A program made the position numbers and the translations under genes. The notes under the pieces were generated by a model. It was not told the origin of the DNA. It worked only from the letters and a program-made list of their open reading frames with translations, and did no database searches. A DNA stretch of 16,117 bases from Dehalococcoidia bacterium (lineage in GTDB: Bacteria > Chloroflexota > Dehalococcoidia > JACVQG01 > JAHKAY01): the NCBI GenBank assembly GCA_030740315.1, contig JASLXN010000019.1, forward strand, positions 1-16,117, given 5' to 3'. Positions 7,328 to 14,324 of this stretch are shown here, one piece after another. Each line of letters starts with the position of its first letter. Position 1 is the first letter of the stretch.

Positions 7328-8883
7328 TTGGGCCCTCCCTTGCGGGCCCAGCTCACCATCTGAGGTGCAAACACCTTCTCCCGCACCCATTCCCCCAGGG
7401 TGCCCCGGTGCAAGGCTATGTTCACCACGGTTTCAAAGGCCACCCGGTGATAGTCCTCGGACATCTTGCCACTTAGCTTCTCAGGATTTGCAGTTACTTT
7501 TTGCTCCCGTGGATTCAGCAGGCCTTTGCCCCCACGCTCACGGCCCACCTCTTTGAGCCAGTTGACCGCCCGGTACAGCTCAGGCGAGTTCTGGAGTCGC
7601 CCGGTTAGCTTTTCGGTACCATCTGCGAAGATGGCCTCTATCTCCTGTACCAGGGGCTCCGCTTCATAGGAAGGGAACTCCTTGGAGAAGTCCTCCAGTC
7701 CATTCCACAACAGGTCTTCCGCCACTTGGTCCGCTTTGCCGAATGATTCCTCGGGCTTCTCAAAATCCATGAGGTCGGCACGCAGTCCAATGCGGCCCCG
7801 TAGGGCCAGCTTGAGTCCATCTGCTACATCATTGAGGTTAGCCAGATCACGGCCATCCAACTCCGCCGAAGCATAGGTGTGGTCTACTGCCCGGGTGGTA
7901 GCCCGGATGCTGGCCCGCTTCTCCACCCAACGACAGACCCGGCTTACTCTGACGGATCTGTTTACCATCTCCATAATCCACCAGGGCAACGCCACCTGCC
8001 GCTCTAGGTTATTTAGGTCTACCGGCCCCATCATCTTGCCTTCCGGTACTACTGGGGCCAGTTCCCGCCCCCGGAACCGCTCCATCAGGGCAATCTCTCT
8101 CTCCACCTCCTCCGAGGGCAGGTCCAGGTATATCAACTCCAGCCTATCCACCAACGGCCGCGGCACCTCGTTAACATGGGAGAAGCCCTGAGGGTTTCCG
8201 GTAGCCACCACCACCATATCCAGAGGGTGCTGCCAGTTATACTCTTCCAATACGGCTTTCTTCTCCTCCAGCACCGGGTGAAACAGCACCTGAACCTTTG
8301 TAGGGATCGCCGGTAGCTCATCTACAAATAGTATGCCCCTGTTGGCCCGGAATACTCCGGTGCCTGTAAATACTTGTGGGTCAGAGGGGCTTTTGCCATG
8401 GGCGATTGCCTGGATATCCTTGAGCCCCATGAGCTTCGCCTCGTTGGTATATTCATTGCCCTGGATACGGGAAAAGCGAGTACTCCCTGGAATGATCTCC
8501 ATTCCGAACTCCTTAACCGGGTCACGGCTCGCCCTGCACCGTGGACATAAAAGGCTGGGAGGCCATTTGGGGTCGTCATGGTATGCGCAGCCTTTGATTC
8601 CGGGCACGGAAGGCAGCAGCCAGGTCAAGGAGCGGGCTAAGCGGGTCTTGCCTGTGCCCTCCTCCGATACCAAATAGGGATGTGCTCCAGAGAGCAGGGC
8701 ACGCAGTACATCACGTTTGGCCTCTTCACGCCCCTGGATTTCAGGGAGGGCATCTTCGCCTTTGCGCATTTTTTCGAGTATGGAGAGTCGCAACTGATGG
8801 GTTACCGGCAGCGGCTGGTAGCCGTCCAAATCAAAACCTGTAGCTGTCCTGGATGTGCTCCCTGAGCTTCCTTTAGGCATCAT
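7318..8883 (-). CDS. AAA+ ATPase of the Mg-chelatase subunit I / MoxR type
   Basis: This is a 521-residue ATPase. Walker A is SEEGTGKT (residues 73-80, first Gly of the usual motif replaced by Ser). Walker B is GILFVDE (183-189), sensor 1 lies in VVATGNPQ (N230) and the Arg-finger motif is PLVDR (R247). GILFVDELPAIPTKVQVLFH with a following hairpin is typical of the helix-2-insert ChlI/MoxR clade. A C-x2-H...C-x2-C cluster (C99, H102, C113, C116) could bind zinc. The C-terminal ~240 residues are helical and not recognised. Length exceeds BchI (~340), and no other pigment gene is present, so chlorophyll synthesis is unlikely. Two adjacent ATGs (8883 and 8880) start the ORF; the second is better spaced from GAGG. 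It is first in a three-gene operon. Energy-driven remodelling of a target protein, recruited by the VWA partner, is inferred. Confidence 0.9.
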   Translation of the reverse strand: MMPKGSSGSTSRTATGFDLDGYQPLPVTHQLRLSILEKMRKGEDALPEIQGREEAKRDVLRALLSGAHPYLVSEEGTGKTRLARSLTWLLPSVPGIKGCAYHDDPKWPPSLLCPRCRASRDPVKEFGMEIIPGSTRFSRIQGNEYTNEAKLMGLKDIQAIAHGKSPSDPQVFTGTGVFRANRGILFVDELPAIPTKVQVLFHPVLEEKKAVLEEYNWQHPLDMVVVATGNPQGFSHVNEVPRPLVDRLELIYLDLPSEEVEREIALMERFRGRELAPVVPEGKMMGPVDLNNLERQVALPWWIMEMVNRSVRVSRVCRWVEKRASIRATTRAVDHTYASAELDGRDLANLNDVADGLKLALRGRIGLRADLMDFEKPEESFGKADQVAEDLLWNGLEDFSKEFPSYEAEPLVQEIEAIFADGTEKLTGRLQNSPELYRAVNWLKEVGRERGGKGLLNPREQKVTANPEKLSGKMSEDYHRVAFETVVNIALHRGTLGEWVREKVFAPQMVSWARKGGPKWL

Positions 8884-8923
8884 TCCCTCGCATACAGTTT
8901 CGGTGCCTCTAACTTAATAAACA

Positions 8924-8937
8924 GCCCCCGAAGGGGC
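8924..8937 (-). other. UUCG-tetraloop hairpin in the AAA+ operon 5' leader
   Basis: On the minus strand GCCCC-TTCG-GGGGC forms a perfect 5-bp GC stem capped by a UUCG tetraloop, about 40 nt upstream of the AAA+ start codon. It lies within the predicted transcript if the promoter at 8948-8977 is used. It is followed by TGTTTATT rather than a clean U-run, so it is more likely a stability or translation element than a terminator. Confidence 0.45.
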
Positions 8938-8947
8938 CCGCCTACGT

Positions 8948-8977
8948 ATCATGCTGGTTTGTAACATGGTATGTCAA
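8948..8977 (-). promoter_or_regulatory. Probable promoter of the AAA+/VWA operon
   Basis: The minus strand carries a perfect -35 TTGACA (8977-8972), an 18-nt spacer and CATGAT (8953-8948), which matches the -10 consensus at four of six positions. The predicted transcript begins near 8941, giving a ~58-nt leader. The -35 is convincing; the -10 is weak. Confidence 0.5.
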
Positions 8978-8984
8978 GCAAGCC

Positions 8985-9014
8985 CTACCCCTTTGGGGAT
9001 AGTTGACCCTAGGG
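8985..9014. promoter_or_regulatory. Two palindromes between the divergent promoters (candidate operator)
   Basis: CTACCCC-TTT-GGGG-a-TAG (8985-9002, one unpaired base) is followed four bases later by the perfect 8-bp palindrome CCCTAGGG (9007-9014). Both sit between the -35 of the AAA+ operon promoter and the -35 of the protease promoter. A single regulator bound here could control both units. They do not match CIRCE or HAIR heat-shock operators. Confidence 0.4.
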
Positions 9015-9024
9015 GTGCACTATA

Positions 9025-9053
9025 TTGTCCGGCCACCTATGTCGTGTTACATT
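9025..9053 (+). promoter_or_regulatory. Probable promoter of the Lon-like protease gene
   Basis: TTGTCC (9025-9030), a 17-nt spacer and TACATT (9048-9053), with TG at the extended -10 position (TGtTACATT). Each hexamer matches consensus at four positions. The start would be near 9060, leaving a short leader that contains the AGGAGG ribosome-binding site at 9071-9076. Confidence 0.45.
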
Positions 9054-9085
9054 CTAAGGTAGGACAGCTCAGGAGGTATGCATCT

Positions 9086-11548
9086 ATGGTGGACTTAAAG
9101 CAATATAGGCTCACTCCGGAGCAACTCCGCTGGCGGTGCGAGGTGGGGTGCTTCCACTTCCAGCGTACAGACGAGGTCCTGCCTCTCCAGGAGTTCATAG
9201 GCCAGAAACGGGCCACAGAGGCATTAGATTTCGGCTTGGGGGTGGACAAAGCCGGCTACAACATATTTGTAACCGGCCTCACCGGCACCGGCAAATCATC
9301 CGCCATAAAGGCCTATCTGCAACGGGCCATAAATGCCCGTCGCACGCGAGGTGCCCGCTTTCACCCCGGCGACTGGTGCTACGTACACAATTTCGCCGAC
9401 CCCGATAGCCCTTTGGCCCTGCACTTCCCTCGGGGTAGGGGCCGGGCTTTCCGTAGCGCCGCTGAGGGACTGTTGGCCACCCTGAAGACCGAGATACCCA
9501 GGGCCTTCTCCAGCGATGAATATAGCCAGGAGCGAAAAGAACTCACCGAGTCCGCTCAGAAGCAGCAGCAGGAGCTGCTTCAGGGCCTAAACCAGAAGGC
9601 CCAGGAAGCAGGTCTCACAGTACAGGTCTCTCCGTCAGGCATGGCACTCCTCGCCCTCAGAGAAGGTCGGCCCATGACACAACAGGAATTCATGTCCCTG
9701 AGCCCGGATGAGCGCCATAAAATGGAGGAGGAGCAGCGCCGGGTAATGAAAGAGGCAGAAGCCACCTTCAAGGATGTGAATGTTTTGGAGCATGAGGCCC
9801 ATGAAAAGTTAAGTTCCTTGGACAACCAGGTGGGCCAAACCGCCATCTCCCGCTACTTTCAGGAAATGGCTAGCGAATACCAGGACATTACCGACGCAGT
9901 ACGGTTCCTAGAGGGCCTCGAGGGCTACACCCTGGAGAACCTGGAGCTTTTCCGACGGAACGAACATCGCCCCCGAACCACTATGGAGTTCCCCTTTGCC
10001 CACCCTCGGGAGCGTGACCCATTCGTCGCCTTCCAGGTAAACCTGTTTGTGGACAACAGCGCCACCGATGGGCCGCCTATCGTCATTGAGACCAACCCCA
10101 ATTTCGGGAACCTCTTCGGCAAGATGGATCGGCAGGCATTCCTAGGCACCTACACGGTGGACCACACCATGCTAAAATCCGGCGCTATACACCGAGCCAA
10201 CGGAGGCTACATCATCCTGAACGCCAAGGACCTGTTCCTCAGCCCTGGAGTATGGGAGGGCTTGAAAAGGGTTATCCGCACTAAAGAGGCGCGTGTAGAA
10301 GACCCCCTGGAGTACCTGGGCACGTTCTCCACCCAGGGGTTGCGCCCCCACCCCATCCCTGTTGATTTGAAGGTTGCCATCACTGGTGACCCGATGATTT
10401 ACCGCTTGCTCTCCGCCATGGACGAGGACTTCTGGGAGATGTTCAAGGTCAAAGCCGATTTTGATTCACAGATTGAGCGCAGCCAGGACAACCTGGACGC
10501 CTATGCCAGCTTCATAGCCTCCTGCTGTCAGACCGAGGAGTTGCTCCCATTTGACCCTTCGGGCGTAGCCGAGATAGTAGAGCATGCCGCCCGTCTAGTA
10601 GCCGACCAGGGCAAGCTCTCCACCCGCTTCGGCGTGCTCAAGGACATCCTAGTGGAGGCCGACTACTGGTGCCACCGAGACCAGGCCAGCGTAGTCACCC
10701 AGGAGTATGTGCGCAAGGCCATAGATGAGAAGGTGTACCGCTCCAACCTGGTGGAGGAACGGCTGCGCGAATTTATCACCGAGGGCACCCTTATGGTGGA
10801 TGTGCAAGGAGAGGCGGTGGGCCAGGTAAACGGACTGTCAGTTTACGACCTTGGGGATGTCAGCTTCGGCAAGCCCTCCAGAATCACGGCCCGCACCTAT
10901 ATGGGCCGCAGGGGGCTGATGAACATTGAGCGAGAGTCCCAGCTATCGGGTCGCATCCACGATAAGGGAGTGCTAATCCTCGGCGGCTACCTGGGCTACA
11001 AGTTCGCACAAGAAAAACCACTCACTCTGTCCGCCACCGTATGCTTCGAGCAGTCTTATGAGGGAGTGGAGGGAGACAGCGCCTCCTCCACCGAGCTGTA
11101 CGCCATCCTCTCCAGCCTCTCAGGGCTTCCAGTGCGTCAGGATATAGCCATTACGGGTTCCGTGAACCAGAACGGTGATGTCCAACCTATAGGGGGCGTA
11201 AACCAGAAGATTGAGGGCTTCTTCAAGGTGTGCCAAGCCAAAGGCATTACGGGCACACAGGGCGTTATGATACCCCACCAGAATGTGCGCAACCTGATGC
11301 TACGACAAGAGGTTGTGGATGCCGTCCGGAACGGCCGATTCCACATTTACTCGGTAAGCTCCATTGACCAAGGCATTGAGGTCCTCACCGGCACACCCGC
11401 AGGGGACCGGAGCCACGATGGTTCTTACCCTGATGGCACCGTCAACCGCCTAGTGGACAAGCGGCTCCGAGAGTTAGCACAGGGGCTAAGGAGCTTCTCT
11501 GGCAATGGGGCCAAAGGCGCCGGCGATGAGGGCGACACCTCCCCCTAA
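9086..11548 (+). CDS. Lon-like ATP-dependent protease (LonB/AAA_32-type, peptidase S16)
   Basis: This is an 820-residue cytosolic protease with no transmembrane segment. Walker A is GLTGTGKS (64-71). A long helical, Gln/Glu-rich insertion spans roughly residues 140-290. The block around HRANGGYIILNAKDLF is the degenerate Walker-B-equivalent of this subfamily, which lacks the usual Asp-Glu. The C-terminal S16 domain has the catalytic Ser in EGDSASS (S665) and Lys in GGVNQKIEGF (K708), with PIGGVNQK preceding it as in Lon. The ATG at 9086 has AGGAGG 9 nt upstream. The longer frame from 8951 has no Shine-Dalgarno, runs through the promoter region and adds non-family sequence. It resembles the COG1067 group, distinct from classic Lon (no N-terminal substrate domain). 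It is divergent from the AAA+/VWA operon. Its stop shares bases with the stop of the degenerate gene on the other strand. Confidence 0.93.
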   Translation: MVDLKQYRLTPEQLRWRCEVGCFHFQRTDEVLPLQEFIGQKRATEALDFGLGVDKAGYNIFVTGLTGTGKSSAIKAYLQRAINARRTRGARFHPGDWCYVHNFADPDSPLALHFPRGRGRAFRSAAEGLLATLKTEIPRAFSSDEYSQERKELTESAQKQQQELLQGLNQKAQEAGLTVQVSPSGMALLALREGRPMTQQEFMSLSPDERHKMEEEQRRVMKEAEATFKDVNVLEHEAHEKLSSLDNQVGQTAISRYFQEMASEYQDITDAVRFLEGLEGYTLENLELFRRNEHRPRTTMEFPFAHPRERDPFVAFQVNLFVDNSATDGPPIVIETNPNFGNLFGKMDRQAFLGTYTVDHTMLKSGAIHRANGGYIILNAKDLFLSPGVWEGLKRVIRTKEARVEDPLEYLGTFSTQGLRPHPIPVDLKVAITGDPMIYRLLSAMDEDFWEMFKVKADFDSQIERSQDNLDAYASFIASCCQTEELLPFDPSGVAEIVEHAARLVADQGKLSTRFGVLKDILVEADYWCHRDQASVVTQEYVRKAIDEKVYRSNLVEERLREFITEGTLMVDVQGEAVGQVNGLSVYDLGDVSFGKPSRITARTYMGRRGLMNIERESQLSGRIHDKGVLILGGYLGYKFAQEKPLTLSATVCFEQSYEGVEGDSASSTELYAILSSLSGLPVRQDIAITGSVNQNGDVQPIGGVNQKIEGFFKVCQAKGITGTQGVMIPHQNVRNLMLRQEVVDAVRNGRFHIYSVSSIDQGIEVLTGTPAGDRSHDGSYPDGTVNRLVDKRLRELAQGLRSFSGNGAKGAGDEGDTSP

Positions 11549-12308
11549 CCATTTTCCGCCTTGCACCTGACCAGCCTAAATGTTCCCGGCAGGTAGAAAA
11601 GCCACAGCGGGAGGGTCACTATCCCCGTGGTGAGCCTATCACCCGACGCCCCGTAGAACCACGAGACCTCCTCAATAAAGTAAAAGCGCAGGGTGTCAAA
11701 CACCGCCTATGGTAAGTTGGTCAGCGTTAGAATGCCGAAGGCGAGGAGTAGGGTTATCGCGCCACTCCCCTTCCTTCTGGCCCCTACCCAGGCGCCCCCT
11801 CCCGTAAAAAATGCGTCCCCCAGACAATGCCACCGGCAATGGTGAAGCTCAGTCCGTTGAGTAGTCCATCCTAGAAGGAGCAGTCCAGGGCCTCTAGCCG
11901 CTCCTATTCCTGCTACCTAAGCTCCTCCTCGGTAGGCTACGCCTGCTCGGCAAGCACGGGTGCCTCACCGAAATAGGCCGCACCGGAGGTGCAGGGTTGC
12001 TATACACATACCGGCCGGCGTGATAGCCGAATTACTGGCCCATGGCGGCCCCTATCCCCGCCTTAACCGAGCTGGATATACCGCCCACCATCACCAGCAG
12101 CAATATCACCATCGTGAGATAGAAATATACAATATACTAGGAACAGAGCGCGCCACGAGGTGCTCAGCGATTGGCCTCCCCTCAGATGGAAGATGCTAAA
12201 TATGATAGTCCCTATGGCCACCGTCACCAAGGCTATCACCATTTTGGGTATTACATATTCGGGCAGGTGCTCAAGCTCTCCTGTTGACCACCTGCTGCTG
12301 CCTCTGTC
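11545..12308 (-). pseudogene. Degenerate multi-spanning membrane-protein gene
   Basis: No intact gene lies here, but the minus strand retains protein-like segments in successive frames. First comes ELEHLPEYVIPKMVIALVTV with AIGTIIFSIFHLRGG; then YFYLTMVILLLVMVGGISSS ending at a TAA (12032-12034). Next is GAAYFGEAPVLAEQA...PTEEELR...ERLEALD...LLNGLSFTIAGGIVWGTHFL. Last is GAITLLLAFGILTLTNLP, a TAG, then AVFDTLRFYFIEEVSWFYGA and TTGIVTLPLWLFYLPGTFRL to a final TAG at 11545-11547. At least three frame changes and six internal stops (TAG at 11707, 11871, 11904, 11913, 11937; TAA at 12032) are needed. Four or more hydrophobic segments imply a membrane protein of ~250 residues. The pattern reminds me of DUF5671-type proteins, unverified. 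It starts directly after the oxidoreductase stop, so it may once have been its operon partner. Confidence 0.75.
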
Positions 12309-14210
12309 TTACAGAGCCAGTGCGGCGGCCCAGCCCTCGGATATGGCTTCTTTGAGGCCGCGGGGCTCCACGCAGTCACCTATTTCTTTTAACACAATGC
12401 CCTCAGTTTCGATTAGCTTGGCCGGAGAAGCCCCGGCGGCCAATACTATCGTATCCGCCTCTATAAGCTCTTGCTTCCCTGCCACTGTGATGGCCAATCC
12501 CTTGTCCGTAATCCCCTCGTAGCTCACCCCAGTGAGCAGCCGCACCCCCAACCCCCCCAACCGGATCAGCACCAGTTCCCGGATAGATGGCGTCACTTTC
12601 TGCGCCATCTTCTCCCCCCGACGCATAACGGTTACACTTTTACCCTGCTCGGCCATTACCTCGCCCACCTCACAGCCCACCATCTCGCCCCCGATAACAG
12701 CGACCCTCCGGCCCACCTGGGCGGTGCCTAGCAACACCTCGGCCGCCAGCACCACTCGAGGGTTGTTCACCCCGGGGATGGCGGGCACCACAGGCTCGAC
12801 CCCGGTAGCCGCCACCACAGCATCGGGGGAGGCGGACAGGATGTCATCGGCACCAGCCTCTCTGCCCATCTCCACCTTTGCCCCCAGTTTATTAAGCTGG
12901 GCCTCATAGTAGGGCAACAACGGGGCCATCCTCTCCTTATGGGGCGGCACCGCCGCCTGTATAAGCTGTCCGCCCAGACGGGGAGCCTTCTCCCATAATG
13001 TGACCTGGTGTCCGCGTATAGCTGCAGTGCGGGCGGCCTCCATGCCTCCCGGACCCCCTCCTATTACCAATATCTTTTTCGGCGTATCCGAGCGGGCTAT
13101 GTGCCAGTCCGCCTCCCATCCCACCGCTGGGTTCACCTGGCATTCTATGTCCTTTCCAACCAACAACCCGTCGCGGCAGTTCATGCAGGCTATGCAGGGC
13201 CGGATGTCCTCGGGGCGGCCTTCGGCGACCTTCCGGGGCAGCTCCGGGTCGGCGATGAGGCCCCGGCCGAAGGCGATGAGGTCGGCCCGCCCCTCCTTTA
13301 AGGCGGCCTCCCCTATCTCCGGGCTCATCAGCCCCACGGCTATCACTGGGATACGCAGCGACTTTTTGACGGCATCTGTCAGGGACAGCAGCCCCCCGGG
13401 CACCGTGGGCAGGGAGGCCTGCTGGCGCTGGTTCTTGACCCCCCAAGCCGATATGTGTACCGCCGCAGCGCCGGCCTCCTCCATCAGCCCACCGATGAGG
13501 ACGGCATCCTCATTGGACAGGCCGTCAGGCATCCACTCCTGTCCGTTTATGCGCACCCACACCGGATAGTCCGGCCCCACCGCTTCCTTCACTCGGCGCA
13601 GCACCTCCACCACAAAGCGGGCCCGATTGGGCACCTGGCCGCCGTAGCCGTCCTGGCGGCGGTTTGTGGAGGGGGAGAGGAAGGCTGCCAGTAGGTAGCG
13701 GTGGGCGGCGTGAAGCTCCACACCGTCAAACCCGGCCTCCTGAGCCCGGCGGGCGGCAGTGGCATGTTGCTCCGCCACCAAGGCCATATCGTCAGGGGTC
13801 ATCTCTCGGGTGGTACGGCCGTCGGGCATGGTGAAGGGAGAGGGGGCTAGGGGGTTGGGGGTGACACGAGCGCTGGCCGCCACTCCGGCATGCATCAGCT
13901 GGATGGCCGCCCTGGCACCGCCGCTGTGGATGGTCTCCGCCAGCCCTCGCAGGCCTATCAGAAAACGGTCATGGTCGATAGCCACCTGGCGGGGCATCGC
14001 TTTGGCGGCAACGGTATCCAAGCAGGAGCCTTCCACGATGACCAACCCCACCCCTCCCTCGGCCCGTGCCCCGTAGTACTCCTGGAGGCGCGGGGTGATG
14101 AAACCTTCAGCGCACATGTTGGTGCCCATGGGGGGCATCACCGTCCGGTTCTTCACCTCCAGCCCCCCGATGCGCACAGGACTGAACAGCAGCGACCCTG
14201 CTCCAGCCAT
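12309..14210 (-). CDS. FMN/4Fe-4S/FAD oxidoreductase of the 2,4-dienoyl-CoA reductase / BaiCD type
   Basis: This 633-residue enzyme has the architecture of FadH and BaiCD. Residues 1-335 are an old-yellow-enzyme TIM barrel, with FSPVRIGGLEVKNRTVMPPM at the N-terminus, HAAHRYLLAAFLSPSTNRR at 167-185 (Tyr172 at the FadH proton-donor position) and FGRGLIADP (314-322). The 4Fe-4S ligands are C339, C342, C345 and C357 (CIACMNC...C). Next comes a Rossmann fold with GGGPGG (384-389), a second nucleotide-binding motif GGEMVG (507-512) and the flavoprotein end IGDCVEPR. Electrons would pass NAD(P)H to FAD to 4Fe-4S to FMN to an activated C=C bond. The block aligned with FadH's HEARIP His reads AWGVKNQRQQASLP without that His, so the substrate may differ. 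GGAAAGGGGG precedes the ATG by 4 nt. It is divergent from a CoA-transferase, suggesting action on CoA thioesters. Confidence 0.92.
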   Translation of the reverse strand: MAGAGSLLFSPVRIGGLEVKNRTVMPPMGTNMCAEGFITPRLQEYYGARAEGGVGLVIVEGSCLDTVAAKAMPRQVAIDHDRFLIGLRGLAETIHSGGARAAIQLMHAGVAASARVTPNPLAPSPFTMPDGRTTREMTPDDMALVAEQHATAARRAQEAGFDGVELHAAHRYLLAAFLSPSTNRRQDGYGGQVPNRARFVVEVLRRVKEAVGPDYPVWVRINGQEWMPDGLSNEDAVLIGGLMEEAGAAAVHISAWGVKNQRQQASLPTVPGGLLSLTDAVKKSLRIPVIAVGLMSPEIGEAALKEGRADLIAFGRGLIADPELPRKVAEGRPEDIRPCIACMNCRDGLLVGKDIECQVNPAVGWEADWHIARSDTPKKILVIGGGPGGMEAARTAAIRGHQVTLWEKAPRLGGQLIQAAVPPHKERMAPLLPYYEAQLNKLGAKVEMGREAGADDILSASPDAVVAATGVEPVVPAIPGVNNPRVVLAAEVLLGTAQVGRRVAVIGGEMVGCEVGEVMAEQGKSVTVMRRGEKMAQKVTPSIRELVLIRLGGLGVRLLTGVSYEGITDKGLAITVAGKQELIEADTIVLAAGASPAKLIETEGIVLKEIGDCVEPRGLKEAISEGWAAALAL

Positions 14211-14239
14211 ATGGCCCCCTTTCCTGATAGATTTAGCTC

Positions 14240-14245
14240 ATTATA
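14240..14245 (-). promoter_or_regulatory. -10 box of the oxidoreductase gene
   Basis: A perfect TATAAT on the minus strand (ATTATA at 14240-14245 on the plus strand) lies 29 nt upstream of the oxidoreductase ATG. No good -35 hexamer is visible at the right distance, so transcription may need an activator. Confidence 0.5.
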
Positions 14246-14289
14246 CATCCTTCCCCGACGGTAAGGCATGGCCGCCACCGCACACGCCC

Positions 14290-14298
14290 TGCTATAAT
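14290..14298 (+). promoter_or_regulatory. Extended -10 promoter of the CoA-transferase gene
   Basis: TGcTATAAT is a perfect extended -10 element, 26 nt upstream of the CoA-transferase ATG. The region at -35 (around 14270-14275) is GC-rich and poor, which is tolerated in extended -10 promoters. The predicted leader is ~20 nt and contains the ribosome-binding site. Confidence 0.6.
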
Positions 14299-14324
14299 GG
14301 GACATATTTTCGCAGGAGGGCAAC

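Noticed and set aside
5359..8883. Chlorophyll or cobalamin metal-chelatase operon
   Set aside because: The AAA+ and VWA genes resemble chelatase I and D, but no large H/CobN subunit or tetrapyrrole gene is present and sizes do not fit; a remodelling role is more likely.
9003..9026. TTGACC ... TATATT as the protease promoter
   Set aside because: The spacer is only 12 nt, too short for a sigma70-type promoter.
8951..9085. N-terminal extension of the Lon-like protease from an upstream ATG
   Set aside because: It runs through the promoter and palindromes, has no Shine-Dalgarno and no family similarity; AGGAGG fits the ATG at 9086.
11700..11945. Amber (TAG) recoding or pyrrolysine reading of the decayed gene
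   Set aside because: Five TAG codons lie in the remnant, but it also needs several frameshifts and a TAA, and intact genes nearby (fusA, rplW, VWA) use TAG as their real stop.
11960..12522. Plus-strand ORFs (79 and 120 codons) across the gap and oxidoreductase end
   Set aside because: The coding signal in this stretch is on the minus strand; these translations show no family and no ribosome-binding site.
13000..13569. 189-codon open frame on the plus strand
   Set aside because: It is antisense to the oxidoreductase, whose domains are complete; no ribosome-binding site.
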